Assembly: GCF_002968015.1 (NCBI RefSeq)
Contig: NZ_PUIP01000018.1
Location: 62,001 to 126,000 of the forward strand
DNA length: 64,000 nt
Source: Massilia phosphatilytica
GTDB taxonomy: Bacteria; Pseudomonadota; Gammaproteobacteria; Burkholderiales; Burkholderiaceae_D
Reading direction: 5' to 3'
The notes below the pieces were generated by a model. It made no database searches, was not told the DNA's origin, and worked only from the letters and a program-made list of their open reading frames with translations. The position numbers were made by a program, and so were the translations under genes. The number at the start of each line of letters is the position of its first letter. Position 1 is the first letter of the stretch. Below, one piece after another: positions 36,663 through 45,535 of this stretch.

Positions 36663-37003
36663 GTTTATTCCTTTTTAGAAAAACACAAAAGTTGATTTTC
36701 CGCAGGCGTGATTGCCTGAGATCTAGTTGTATCGACGCCATTTTTTAGCGTCAATTGCCCGTCTGAAAAGCGGGCATGCCAGATTAGCGCGAAAGAAATG
36801 AACGTGTAGAAATTTCACAATTGAATTCGATGTCTATACAACACATTCACGCTCTGTTAGCGCTAAAACCTAGATTCTTCGGAAAATTGTGAACTCAACA
36901 AAAGAACATATCGCTGCGGCACGACCCAATAATTAACAATGTTTCGTGACTTGAAGTCGTCAATTCGGGGTCAGACCCCGTTTTTTGGCTCAATCCTTGA
37001 GGC
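36663..37003. other. Intergenic region upstream of S8 protease B
   Basis: An AT-rich gap that should hold the protease promoter. A GCCCG/CGGGC hairpin lies near 36760-36778. No gene is seen. A repeat is listed separately at 36966-36980. Confidence 0.4.
36966..36980. repeat. Short palindromic repeat GGGGTCAGACCCC, copy 2
   Basis: CGGGGTCAGACCCCG with a following T run (36981-36986). The core is identical to the copy at 29140-29156, although the flanking genes are unrelated. With the T run it could also act as a plus-strand terminator. Confidence 0.6.
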
Positions 37004-37031
37004 AAAAAAAAGGCCGCGATCGCTCGCGGCC
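37004..37031 (-). terminator. Rho-independent terminator of the TonB receptor gene
   Basis: GGCCGCGA (37012-37019) pairs with TCGCGGCC (37024-37031) around TCGC; an A run at 37004-37011 gives a T tail on the minus strand. It sits 25 bases after the receptor stop. Confidence 0.85.
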
Positions 37032-37056
37032 TTTCTGCATGACGACTTGGTAAAAC

Positions 37057-39279
37057 TTAGAAATTGCCTTTGAACTGGACACCGTAGGTGCGCGGTTCGT
37101 TGGTAAAGCCCGTCAGGTTGTTGAAGTCGATGGCACCCGAGATCCGGCGCTGGTCGAGGATGTTGCGGCCGAAGGCGGCCACTTCATACTTGCCGTCGGC
37201 CCAGATGTAGCCCAGGCGCAGACCGCCTTCCGTCAGCGGCTTGCCCGTGAACTCTTTCGCTTCGTACAGGAAGAAATTGATCTTCGAACGGTACGACCAG
37301 TCGGTGTAGACGTAGAACTCGCCATCGGCGACCGGCATGCTGTAGCGGGCGTTCAGGTTGACGATCCACTTCGGTGCCTGCGGCAGCGGATTGCCGTCGA
37401 TCAGGACGTTGCCGGCGGCGTTCAGCGGATCGGTGATCGTGCACGCAGCGCACTTCGTCAGCGACAGGCTCGGGTCGCGGATTTCCGTGAAGTTGTACGA
37501 CGTGCTGGCGCCAACGCGCAGGTCCGGCGTCACGAGGCCTTCCAGGTCGAACTCGGCGCCACGGCCCGCCGTCTTCTTCGCGTTGATCAGCTTGGTGACG
37601 TTGGTGTTGCCGCCGACCACGGTCAGCTGCTGGTTCTTGATCTCGTAGTCGTACAGCGAGAACGCGGCACGGGCACGGCGCTCGAACAGGTCGGCCTTGA
37701 TGCCGCCTTCGTACGACGTGATCGTCTCGGCGTCGGCGACGGTGATGCCCACCGGTGCGAAGGTCGAGGCGGGGGCGATACTCGGCGCGCGGAAGCCGGT
37801 CGCGACGCGCGCATACAGGTTGACGTCACGGTTCAGCTTGTACGTGCTCGACAGGTCCCAGCTGATCTTGTCCTTGCTTTCGCCGACGCTGTTCGGGCCC
37901 ACCGGGGTGAAGCCGATCGCGGTGACGGTGCGGAAGTCCTTCTTGTCGTCCGTGTAGCGGATACCGCCGCGCACCGACAGGGCGTCGTTGATGTTGTACG
38001 TCACGGAACCGAACGCGGCCCAGGCCTTGTTGTTCTGCTCGCTGGCCTGGCGCGACGTGCGGGCACCGGTGGTGCTGTTATAGCCGTCGCTGCCGCCCGT
38101 CACGTCTTCCTTGAAGTAGTACACGCCGGCCTGCCAGTTCAGCGGGCCCGTGTTCTTCGACTCGACGCGGAATTCCTGCGAGTACTGCTTCAGGTCGTCG
38201 ATGAAGCCGCCCGTCTCCGACTGGAACGGGATGAAGCCCGGACCTTGCGGCGTGCCGCCGTCGATGTCGCCGCGGCTGTAGTAACTGCCGACCGACTCGT
38301 AACCGGTGATCGAGTGGAAGATGACCGGACCCAGGTCCCACGTCACGCGGGCATTGGCGCCGTTCGTCTTGAGGTTCTGGAAGTTCTGGGCGTTCGTCAC
38401 GATGCTGCCGAGGTCGTAGCCGTCGACGATATCGTTCGTGCCCTTCTTGATCAGGTTCGCGCGGAACAGGCGGGCGCTGCCGTTGGTCGTGCGCTGGTGC
38501 ACATTGAACAGGGCGCTGAACGTGGTGTCCGGCTTGTACAGGAATTGCACGCGTTCGGCGTGTTCGTTGTAGCCGTCCAGTTCGCCGGTCTTGTTCGTCT
38601 TCGCGACGTCGCTGTAGTTGTCGACGAAGTCGTCGCGGTGCTGGCGCAGGGTCGACACGCGCATCGCCCACTTGTCCGACAGCGGCACGTTGATCGCGCC
38701 TTCGACATTGGCCGTGCCGTGGGTGCCGTACGACAGCGTGTAGTAACCCTCGGTCTTCTTGAGGTTCGGCTTCTCGGATTCGAATTTCACGACGCCGGCC
38801 GGGGTGTTGCGGCCGAACAGCGTGCCCTGCGGACCGCGCAGCACTTCCACGCCGGCCAGGTCGAAGATCGGGTAGCCCTTCAGGATCGGGTTTTCCTGGA
38901 CGATGTCGTCATAGATCAGCGACACCGGCTGCGATGCGAAGGTCGAGAAGTCGGTGTTGCCGTAGCCGCGGATATAGAAACGCGGGAACGTGCGGCCGTT
39001 CGAGGACTCAACGTTCAGGCTGGGGGTCTTGCCGGCCAGCAGGCGGATGTCCGCGCCGCCGGACACGAGCACGTCCAGCTTCTCGCCCTTGATGGCGGTG
39101 ACGGACACCGGGACTTCCTTGATGTTTTCGGTACGGCGCTGTGCGGTCACCGTCACCGTCTGCAGTTCAGTCGCCTGCGCAGTCTGGGCCAGGGCCGCGC
39201 CGCCGGGTACGGCTGCGAGCGCCAGCATTGCGCCATGCGCGGCGATGACGCGCTTGTGCATCTTGGACATCTTGATCAT
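37057..39279 (-). CDS. TonB-dependent receptor (siderophore/vitamin type)
   Basis: A 740-residue outer-membrane receptor. ATG 39279 follows AGGA at suitable spacing; the upstream in-frame region is non-coding leader. Signal peptide to about ALAQTAQ; TonB-box-like LQTVTVTAQRR; plug with SGGADIRLLAGKTPSLN, FYIRGYGN and VEVLRGPQGTLFGRNTPAG; barrel ending in TYGVQFKGNF. The style resembles receptors grouped with iron-siderophore or vitamin uptake rather than the TGSSIKR class at 16 kb. Its ligand cannot be read from the sequence, and no transport partners lie beside it. It has its own terminator. Confidence 0.94.
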   Translation of the reverse strand: MIKMSKMHKRVIAAHGAMLALAAVPGGAALAQTAQATELQTVTVTAQRRTENIKEVPVSVTAIKGEKLDVLVSGGADIRLLAGKTPSLNVESSNGRTFPRFYIRGYGNTDFSTFASQPVSLIYDDIVQENPILKGYPIFDLAGVEVLRGPQGTLFGRNTPAGVVKFESEKPNLKKTEGYYTLSYGTHGTANVEGAINVPLSDKWAMRVSTLRQHRDDFVDNYSDVAKTNKTGELDGYNEHAERVQFLYKPDTTFSALFNVHQRTTNGSARLFRANLIKKGTNDIVDGYDLGSIVTNAQNFQNLKTNGANARVTWDLGPVIFHSITGYESVGSYYSRGDIDGGTPQGPGFIPFQSETGGFIDDLKQYSQEFRVESKNTGPLNWQAGVYYFKEDVTGGSDGYNSTTGARTSRQASEQNNKAWAAFGSVTYNINDALSVRGGIRYTDDKKDFRTVTAIGFTPVGPNSVGESKDKISWDLSSTYKLNRDVNLYARVATGFRAPSIAPASTFAPVGITVADAETITSYEGGIKADLFERRARAAFSLYDYEIKNQQLTVVGGNTNVTKLINAKKTAGRGAEFDLEGLVTPDLRVGASTSYNFTEIRDPSLSLTKCAACTITDPLNAAGNVLIDGNPLPQAPKWIVNLNARYSMPVADGEFYVYTDWSYRSKINFFLYEAKEFTGKPLTEGGLRLGYIWADGKYEVAAFGRNILDQRRISGAIDFNNLTGFTNEPRTYGVQFKGNF

Positions 39280-39524
39280 TGAGTTTTTCCTAGCTGGGAA
39301 GAGTGAAAAAAACTGCCGCGTTGTCTCCGCCTGTCTCTCCTGCCTCGGCAAACCTGCACCTGATTGTTGATGTCTAAATATTGCCGGCATGTAAACCGGC
39401 AATTGTCGATTATGTGTATATCCTTATGCAAGGAATACGAATCGGCTTACACATCCATACAACAGTTTGTTGTATATGAGAACGTGGCGGTTCACATCCC
39501 TGTTCACTTTTTTCTGAAAAACCC
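39280..39524. other. Leader of the TonB receptor and spacer before the tRNA promoter
   Basis: A non-coding, AT-rich stretch upstream of the receptor. Nothing else is recognised; short reading frames here lack start signals. Confidence 0.4.
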
Positions 39525-39554
39525 TTGCAGGTTTTTGAAGGGATACGCTATGAT
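39525..39554 (+). promoter_or_regulatory. Sigma-70 type promoter of the tRNA operon
   Basis: TTGCAG (39525-39530) and TATGAT (39549-39554) are separated by 18 bases and followed by a GC-rich discriminator (TCGGGCC), typical of stable-RNA promoters. The first tRNA begins 56 bases further on. Confidence 0.65.
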
Positions 39555-39610
39555 TCGGGCCTCTTCGGACGTGATGACAAACGTCGGCAAGATAACCCTG
39601 AAACAGTGAC

Positions 39611-39686
39611 GGGCGCTTAGCTCAGTTGGTAGAGCGGATCCCTTACAAGGATTAGGTCGGGAGTTCGAGCCTCTCAGCGCCCACCA
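39611..39686 (+). tRNA. tRNA-Val (UAC)
   Basis: A complete 76-base cloverleaf. The acceptor stem is GGGCGCT/AGCGCCC, D arm GCTC/GAGC, anticodon loop CTTACAA with anticodon TAC, and T loop TTCGAGC. CCA is encoded at the 3' end. It precedes tRNA-Asp by 46 bases in the same transcript. Confidence 0.97.
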
Positions 39687-39732
39687 GTCAGTTTCAGTCA
39701 TTTTGCAAAGTGAAGAACCGATCAGAGTAAAC

Positions 39733-39809
39733 GGAGCGGTAGTTCAGTTGGTTAGAATACCGGCCTGTCACGCCGGGGGTCGCGGGTTCGAGCCCCGTCC
39801 GCTCCGCCA
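39733..39809 (+). tRNA. tRNA-Asp (GUC)
   Basis: A complete 77-base cloverleaf starting GGAGCGG and ending CCGCTCC-GCCA. The anticodon loop is CTGTCAC (anticodon GTC) and the T loop is TTCGAGC. CCA is encoded. A terminator follows. Confidence 0.97.
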
Positions 39810-39823
39810 GTATCAAGAAAAAA

Positions 39824-39847
39824 GGTCCGATTCGTCGGACCTTTTTT
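39824..39847 (+). terminator. Terminator of the tRNA operon
   Basis: GGTCCGA (39824-39830), loop TTCG, TCGGACC (39835-39841) and TTTTTT (39842-39847) form a textbook intrinsic terminator just after tRNA-Asp. Confidence 0.92.
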
Positions 39848-39871
39848 CGTTTCAGACTCCCTACTCTATCG

Positions 39872-40945
39872 ATGGTTCACCCTTACACCCGGTTCCGGAT
39901 CCGTCTCGCCCGCCACGCGGTGGCGCAACTGGCGTCTCGCCTGCGCAGCTCCGCCGAGATCGTCATGTTCGTGCTGGGTCCGGCCATTCTCGGCTTGATC
40001 GCCTTTGCCGCCCTGCCCGCAATGCTCGCGGCCGCCGAACCGTTGCCGCTCGCCCTCCCCCTGCTGTGCCTGCACGGCATCGCGATGAGCCTGCCCATCG
40101 TGCTGCTGCAGCCCCGGATCATGCCAGCTGACGTGGCCGCCTGGCTGCAGCCCCTGCCCGTACCGCCCCGCATGCTGCTGCGCGCGTCCATCGCCGTGGC
40201 CGCCCTGCTGACCGCGCCGCTGGCCCTGACCTATGCGGCATCGCTGGCGATCTGGCTGGTGCAGAATCCCGGCTGGATGTCGCCGCCGCGCGCCGTCGGC
40301 GGGACCGTGCTGTCATTCCTGCTGACGCTGGCCTGCGCCACCGGCCTGCTCGTGCGCGGCACGGGCCTGCCGCAACAATCAAAACAGGCACCGGCGGACG
40401 CCGCCGCCGTGACCTGCCCGCCGTCGCCCCGCACCGGCGGGTTCTTTTTGTGGCGCCAGCTGTTCTGGCTACCCCTGTGGCGCGGCAATACCGCCGGCGC
40501 GCGCCAGTGCGCCCTGCTGGCTGCCGCCGCCGGCGCCAGCACGCTGTGGATGCTGGGGCCGCAAGCGCTGCCGCGCGTGGCCGGCGCGATCGTGACGAGC
40601 ATCCTGCTGGTACTGCTGGCGCATGAGGCCGACCAGGCGCTGCGGAACCAGCTGGCGCGCGTGCGCGTACTGGCGGCCGGCTGGCCGGTCGACGTCGCCG
40701 CGCTGGCCCGGCGTGCCCGCGCGCTGGTGCTGCTGGGCATCGCGCTCGCACCGGTCGCCGTCACCGCCACCGGTGCGATGGCCGGCGCCTGGCGCGGCAC
40801 GGCCGGCCACCTGTATCTGATATTAGCCTGGGGCATGCCGCCGTTGCTCGTGCTGACGCCTCCCTTCACGGCACGCGGCCGCATGGCGCTCGTCGCGTTC
40901 GTCATCATGCTGCTGTGCGCCACCGGAAGCAAACTATGGAATTGA
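39872..40945 (+). CDS. Polytopic membrane subunit of an ABC exporter
   Basis: A 357-residue integral membrane protein with about eight hydrophobic segments (for example IVMFVLGPAILGLIAFAAL, PLPLALPLLCLHGIAMSLP, ALLLTAPLALTYAASLAIWLV) and a cytoplasmic loop around 170-200. No named family is recognised. Its 3' end overlaps the next gene, an ABC ATPase, by ten bases, so it is almost certainly the partner permease. It lies directly after the tRNA terminator. The Shine-Dalgarno site is weak. The substrate is unknown; CcmB-like, bacteriocin-type and lipid exporters of this shape exist. Confidence 0.72.
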   Translation: MVHPYTRFRIRLARHAVAQLASRLRSSAEIVMFVLGPAILGLIAFAALPAMLAAAEPLPLALPLLCLHGIAMSLPIVLLQPRIMPADVAAWLQPLPVPPRMLLRASIAVAALLTAPLALTYAASLAIWLVQNPGWMSPPRAVGGTVLSFLLTLACATGLLVRGTGLPQQSKQAPADAAAVTCPPSPRTGGFFLWRQLFWLPLWRGNTAGARQCALLAAAAGASTLWMLGPQALPRVAGAIVTSILLVLLAHEADQALRNQLARVRVLAAGWPVDVAALARRARALVLLGIALAPVAVTATGAMAGAWRGTAGHLYLILAWGMPPLLVLTPPFTARGRMALVAFVIMLLCATGSKLWN

Positions 40946-41574
40946 ATCCCGCCGTCGAAATCGAGAACCTGGCGTTTCACTTCGCGACGCGCAGCGTCTT
41001 TCTCGGCCTGAACCTGCAACTCGGCCCGGGACTGACCTGGCTGCGCGGCCGCAACGGCCGCGGCAAGACGACCTTGCTGAAACTGCTGGGCGGCGCGCTG
41101 GCGCCGAGCCGCGGCCACATCCGCCTGGACGGCCTGGACAGCGCGACGGATGCGCTGGCCTACCGCCGCCTGAGCTTTTATTGCGGCGGCGAAGCGCCGG
41201 CCCTGGACTGGCTGACGGCACGCGAATGGCTCGAACTGCACCTCGCCCTCTACGTCGACGCCGACCGCGTCGCGCTCGACCGCCACCTGGACGCGTTCCG
41301 GATTGCCGACATCGGCGCCCAACCGGTCACCGGCCTGTCGCTGGGCCAGTATAAAAAGCTGCAGCTGTCGCTCGCACTTGCGCTGCCGGCGCGCCTGCTG
41401 CTGGTGGACGAACCGTTCAACGGCCTGGACGTCGACGCGGTCGGGGTGCTGGACGAGGCCCTTGCGCGGCGCACGCGCGCGGGCACGAGCTGCATCGTGC
41501 TGACGAGCCACCTGGACCTGCGCATCGCGCCGACGGTCACGCTCGACCTCGACGCGCAACCAGGCGTGCCCTGA
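40936..41574 (+). CDS. ABC transporter ATP-binding protein
   Basis: A 212-residue single-domain ABC ATPase. Walker A is GRNGRGKTT (about 35-43), the signature is LSLGQYKKLQLS (Q in place of the second G of the usual LSGGQ) and Walker B is RLLLVDEPFNGLD; an H-loop follows in VLTSHLDL. ATG 40936 overlaps the permease stop. The short length and the variant signature resemble CcmA-type heme exporter ATPases, but the permease is not CcmB-like enough to assert this. It energises the upstream membrane protein. Confidence 0.9.
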   Translation: MELNPAVEIENLAFHFATRSVFLGLNLQLGPGLTWLRGRNGRGKTTLLKLLGGALAPSRGHIRLDGLDSATDALAYRRLSFYCGGEAPALDWLTAREWLELHLALYVDADRVALDRHLDAFRIADIGAQPVTGLSLGQYKKLQLSLALALPARLLLVDEPFNGLDVDAVGVLDEALARRTRAGTSCIVLTSHLDLRIAPTVTLDLDAQPGVP

Positions 41575-41585
41575 ACGCCGGCCGC

Positions 41586-42740
41586 TCAGGCCCGCCTGAG
41601 GAGCGGCGCGCCGATCTCGACGCGGTTGCGGCCGCCCGTCTTGGCCGAGTACAGGGCGTGGTCGGCGCGCGCCAGGGCGGCGGTCAATTCCTCCTTCGGA
41701 TCGATCATCACGAGGCCGATACTGACCGTCATGCGATAGGTGGCGGCGCACGCCAGTGCCGGTGCCTCGGCAACAGCGATGCGCAGGCGCTCGGCCGCGT
41801 ACTGCGCGCCCGCCAGCGACGTACCCGGCATCACCAGCGCGAATTCCTCGCCGCCCAGCCGGCCCATCACATCGTTCTCGCGCAGGGTGGCGCGCGCCGT
41901 GTCGGCAAACAGGCGCAGGGCCTCGTCGCCGCAGGCATGGCCGAAGCCGTCGTTGAGCTGCTTGAAATGGTCGAGGTCGAGCATCATCAGCGCGATCGGC
42001 TTGCGCAGGCGCACCGCCGTCTGCAGGGCGCTCTCGGCTCGCTCGAAGAAGGCGCGGCGGTTCAGCATGTCCGTCAGCCCGTCGATCGTGGCCAGGCGCT
42101 GCATGCGTTGATCGTCCTTCAGCTTGCACAGCAACAGGAAGCCGAAGCCGTTGACGATCATCAAGAGATAGCTGGCCAGGTAGGCGAAGCCATACACTGG
42201 ATTCGCATTGAACATCCCCACGCCGCCATTGGCCACGGCCATCCAGATCCAGATCGCGATGGCGAACATGGCATCGTTGAGGCCGATGATACGCTGCAGC
42301 AGCGGCGCGTCGGCCTGCGGCCGCAGCAGGATGGCGGCGGCGCCGGACGCGAACAGGGCGACGATCACGGCCACCACCTGCGTCATCTGCTCGCGCGACG
42401 CCTGCGCCAGCGCCGCGGCGGCGACGATGATCAGCGCCGCAACGGTGGCCGGAACAAGAATCCGGCGCCAGTTGCGGAACCCGAAGAACACGCAGTACGA
42501 CGCCAGTTCCAGCGCGACACCCCCCACCCAACCGAACGCGGCCAGTTCCTCCGCGATGGGCAGGCCGACATGCGGTGCCACCCAGCAGCAGATCTGTGCC
42601 AGACCGGACAACAGGCGCGCCCACATCCAGGTGCGCAAGCCCGGGTTGGGTGCCGCACCGCGCATATAGCCCGCCATCAGCAGGGCAAACGCCGTGTTGC
42701 CGACGCCAAGCGCCAGCATGAAGGTCTGGATATCGATCAC
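41586..42740 (-). CDS. Membrane-anchored diguanylate cyclase (GGDEF)
   Basis: A 384-residue protein with six or so N-terminal membrane segments (about 1-200) and a C-terminal GGDEF domain that makes cyclic di-GMP from two GTP. The active-site motif is GGEEF (about 296), preceded by RxxD (REND) at the inhibitory-site distance of five residues, so product inhibition is expected. Other GGDEF blocks are DGLTDMLNRRAFF and LMMLDLDHFKQLNDGFGH. GTG 42740 is chosen because AGGAGG lies six bases upstream; the longer frame to 42839 has no such site. It is divergent from a gene encoding a cyclic-nucleotide-binding domain. Confidence 0.94.
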   Translation of the reverse strand: MIDIQTFMLALGVGNTAFALLMAGYMRGAAPNPGLRTWMWARLLSGLAQICCWVAPHVGLPIAEELAAFGWVGGVALELASYCVFFGFRNWRRILVPATVAALIIVAAAALAQASREQMTQVVAVIVALFASGAAAILLRPQADAPLLQRIIGLNDAMFAIAIWIWMAVANGGVGMFNANPVYGFAYLASYLLMIVNGFGFLLLCKLKDDQRMQRLATIDGLTDMLNRRAFFERAESALQTAVRLRKPIALMMLDLDHFKQLNDGFGHACGDEALRLFADTARATLRENDVMGRLGGEEFALVMPGTSLAGAQYAAERLRIAVAEAPALACAATYRMTVSIGLVMIDPKEELTAALARADHALYSAKTGGRNRVEIGAPLLRRA

Positions 42741-42985
42741 TCGGTTCCTCCTGGTCGGAAGTGGTGAGATGATGCCATGAATGTAATAAATATTTCCCAA
42801 AGGAATTATATTACACGTTTTCCAATCTTGTGCACGCACGATTGCATCCGGGTTGAGCGATATGCACGGTGGTTACAGGGTGTTGTGTCACTTCCAATCA
42901 TCCATTCATTTGTTGCTGCGCAAGCACAAATGAATCGTTCATAATTGACAAAGCAGTCACTCGGCTGCATCGTCCTGGAGCTTTC

Positions 42986-43468
42986 GTGATCTTTGGTTTC
43001 CTGAAATCGTCCACGCTGTCCCCCCGCCAGCTTCGGCTGCAGAACACGCCGCTGTTCCGTTCCCTCAAACCGTTGGAAATCAAGTTCGTCGACGGCCTCA
43101 TGCATGAGCGCCGCTATCTGCCGGACGAGATCGTGTTCGACGAAGGCGAGGAAGGCCAGGCGCTGTATCTCGTGATGAGCGGCCGCGTGCAGATCAGCCG
43201 CAGCCATAGCCGGGGACGCCAGATCGTGGGTGAACTGAGTGCAGGCAGTTTCTTTGGTGACTTGGCCCTGCTGGACAATTCCCCGCGCAGCGCCCAGGTC
43301 CGCGCCCTCGACGCCTGCGAACTGGCCGTATTCTTCCGCGACGACTTCCTGGCCCTGATGGAAACGGATGCCGTGATCGGCTACAAGATCTCGCTCGCAC
43401 TGGCCCGCCACATCGGCCAGCGCCTGCGCGGCTGGCTCGACGGCAACGCCCAGGTGGAGGCGCTGTGA
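42986..43468 (+). CDS. Stand-alone cyclic nucleotide-binding domain protein
   Basis: A 160-residue protein made of one cNMP-binding beta-barrel (about 25-140: FRSLKPLEIKFVDGLM, LPDEIVFDEGEEGQALYLVMSGRVQIS, GELSAGSFFGDLALLDNSPRSAQVRA), with the phosphate-binding cassette GDLALLDNSPRSAQ. There is no DNA-binding helix-turn-helix as in CRP. GTG 42986 follows GGAG. Its stop overlaps the GTG of the permease downstream, so the two are translationally coupled. It may gate or regulate that transporter, or read the second messenger made by the divergent diguanylate cyclase; both are inferences. Confidence 0.85.
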   Translation: MIFGFLKSSTLSPRQLRLQNTPLFRSLKPLEIKFVDGLMHERRYLPDEIVFDEGEEGQALYLVMSGRVQISRSHSRGRQIVGELSAGSFFGDLALLDNSPRSAQVRALDACELAVFFRDDFLALMETDAVIGYKISLALARHIGQRLRGWLDGNAQVEAL

Positions 43469-44601
43469 TCCACGGCGCCCTCCGCGACGAGCGCAGCGGC
43501 CCCTTCGTCTGGACCGGCATCATCGGCGTGACGTGCCTGCTGCTGGTACTGCTCGAACACATGCTGTGGCTGGTGCTGCCCTTCATCCTCGGCACCGTGA
43601 TGTACTACATCCTGCTGGGCCCGATGCAACGCCTGCTGCGCGCAGGTTTTACCCGCAACGTCTCGGCCACGCTCGTGTGCACCGTGTTCTACGGCGCCAC
43701 CGTCCTGCTGGTGATGGTGGCGATGACCTGGACCGCCGCCCCCGGCGACGCCGATGGCTGGCACAAGACCGGCGCCCTGTACCTGGACGGCGGCGTCGCT
43801 TTTGTGCGCAACACGATGACGCTGCTGGAAGCGAAGTTCCCGATCCTGGCCGAGATGCATTTGACGTCCATCGTCAACAAGCGTTTCAAGGCGTACACCG
43901 ACAACTTCGCCCAGCGCCATCTGACGTCCATCCTGCTGGGTGCGGCCGGCTGGCTACCGTCGCTCCTGCTGGCCCCGTTCCTCGCCTTCTTCTTCCTGCG
44001 CGACGGCCTGCGCTTCAAGAAATTCCTCGCCCGCGCCGTGCCGAACGCCTATTTCGAACGCACATTATTCCTGCTGCACCAGGTCGACCAGACTGCGCGC
44101 CGCTACTTCGAAGGCTTGTTGAAGCTGACCGTGCTGGACACCATCGTGCTCGGCTTCGGCCTGTGGGTGATCGGCGTCTCGTCGCCGCTGCTGCTGGGTT
44201 TTATTTCGGCACTGCTGGCGTGGGTGCCGTTCGTCGGCTCGGTCGTGGGCTGCATGATGGTCGTGGTCGTCGCCGCCACGGACGCGCCGAACAACCCGCT
44301 GATCGCGTACGGCGCGATCGTCGTCTTCATCCTCGCGCGGCTGCTGGACGACTTCGTCTTCATGCCGCTGACCTTGGGTCGCAGCCTGCACATTCATCCG
44401 CTGGTAACGGTGTTGATGATCTTTATCGGCGGGGCGCTGTCCGGCGTGGCGGGGCTGATGCTGGTGCTGCCGCTGCTGGGTGTCGTGATGGTTGTTGGCG
44501 AGACCATGGGAAGGCTGATGACCAATCCAAGGCTCAGGGCGCGGCATCGGTATGCGCGCAAGTTGCGGGACAAGCAGGCGAGTGCGGATTTGAGTGTTTG
44601 A
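43465..44601 (+). CDS. AI-2E/PerM family membrane permease
   Basis: A 378-residue polytopic membrane protein of the AI-2 exporter/PerM family. Seen: a hydrophobic N-terminal pair (FVWTGIIGVTCLLLVLLEHM), a central periplasmic-type region with GWLPSLLLAPFLAFFFLRDG, and the C-terminal blocks GFISALLAWVPFVGSVVG, ARLLDDFVFMPLTLGRSLHIHPLVTVLMI and SGVAGLMLVLPLLGVVMVVGETMGR. The GTG start overlaps the stop of the cNMP gene. The substrate (autoinducer, sodium, other) is unknown for most members. Its 3' part is duplicated in degenerate form at 45907-46220, marking the edge of the effector island. Confidence 0.9.
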   Translation: MIHGALRDERSGPFVWTGIIGVTCLLLVLLEHMLWLVLPFILGTVMYYILLGPMQRLLRAGFTRNVSATLVCTVFYGATVLLVMVAMTWTAAPGDADGWHKTGALYLDGGVAFVRNTMTLLEAKFPILAEMHLTSIVNKRFKAYTDNFAQRHLTSILLGAAGWLPSLLLAPFLAFFFLRDGLRFKKFLARAVPNAYFERTLFLLHQVDQTARRYFEGLLKLTVLDTIVLGFGLWVIGVSSPLLLGFISALLAWVPFVGSVVGCMMVVVVAATDAPNNPLIAYGAIVVFILARLLDDFVFMPLTLGRSLHIHPLVTVLMIFIGGALSGVAGLMLVLPLLGVVMVVGETMGRLMTNPRLRARHRYARKLRDKQASADLSV

Positions 44602-44812
44602 GCGCGCGGTTACCTGAGTCCAAGGAAGCGTTTTTGTCACCAGATCCATATACTTCCTTTCCGGTGCTATCTTAATTTTTCTCGAAATCAGTGCAACGCA
44701 AGGGTTGGAAAACTTACTGCGCCGTTCCCCATTTGTGGCGCCTTAAATCGTTACCACATCGCGTTGTCGCATTTCGATGCGTCGAACACGGGCAATCACA
44801 ACGGACTATCGC

Positions 44813-45535
44813 TCATTCTGAAGCTATATGTATTCTTTTAGTGACCTCGATCTCTCTTACTTTCAACAATTCCCCTAGATTGCTACCGAAAATAAACATC
44901 GCGTAGGCAGCGCCAACAGCGCAAGGCATGCCCCACGCGAGCATACTGAACTCCGGAAAAACGTTTCTTAGATTCAAACCCACGAGCATCGATGCAAGAA
45001 GAATGATGGATAAAGCCCCGTTGGATGTTCCATTTAAACCGGAAATTAATTGGCCGTATTTTGCGACACCCAAGGTTATCATCATTTTTCCCCAACCAAT
45101 TTCAGAATAACCAACTTTGCAGTTCTTTAGAAGCAGCTTATCGCCCTTGAGTGACCATTTCGTTTTGAAATCGCTGATGCCACCAAAAAAATTCCACAAG
45201 GAAACGACGACTCCAAATATCGCAATGGAAATTTTTACATGTCGTCCGATGCCCGGTGTCCACAATATAGGGAGCAAGAAACCAAGAAAAAACGACATCA
45301 AAGTGAACGGAAACGTGGCCCGATAAACGATCTGGTAAAACAATCGTTTTCGACTCGCAGACCAAAGAAACAGCTGGACCAAGAGTAGAGACAACACCAG
45401 GCAAACAAAGAGAACGAGGAATTCGTTTGCTGCCGTTGGGCCGGCGATTTTATGTGTTATCGCCCAACCGCTACACGTCGCGACGCATAACAACAAAAAT
45501 GAAGCAATGATACTTATAAAGCTTAAGTCAGCCAT
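44813..45535 (-). CDS. Unknown multi-pass membrane protein in the effector island
   Basis: A 240-residue protein with about six hydrophobic segments (for example FISIIASFLLLCVATCSGWA, FLVLFVCLVLSLLLVQLFLW, ISIAIFGVVVSLWNFFG). The middle holds a loop (TKWSLKGDKLLLKNCKVGYSEIGWGK). No family is recognised. Base composition is clearly lower in GC than the flanking permease, a sign of transfer. The preceding 74-residue gene ends directly at its ATG. Position next to a vgrG scar suggests an immunity or effector partner, but nothing in the sequence proves it. Confidence 0.65.
   Translation of the reverse strand: MADLSFISIIASFLLLCVATCSGWAITHKIAGPTAANEFLVLFVCLVLSLLLVQLFLWSASRKRLFYQIVYRATFPFTLMSFFLGFLLPILWTPGIGRHVKISIAIFGVVVSLWNFFGGISDFKTKWSLKGDKLLLKNCKVGYSEIGWGKMMITLGVAKYGQLISGLNGTSNGALSIILLASMLVGLNLRNVFPEFSMLAWGMPCAVGAAYAMFIFGSNLGELLKVREIEVTKRIHIASE

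Noticed and set aside
39611..39809. Attachment site or island inserted at the tRNA genes
   Set aside because: No repeat of a tRNA 3' end was found downstream, and the following genes have normal composition.
40231..42624. 797-codon minus-strand frame across the ABC genes and the GGDEF gene
   Set aside because: It joins antisense of the ABC pair with an off-frame reading of the cyclase; the real genes explain the region.
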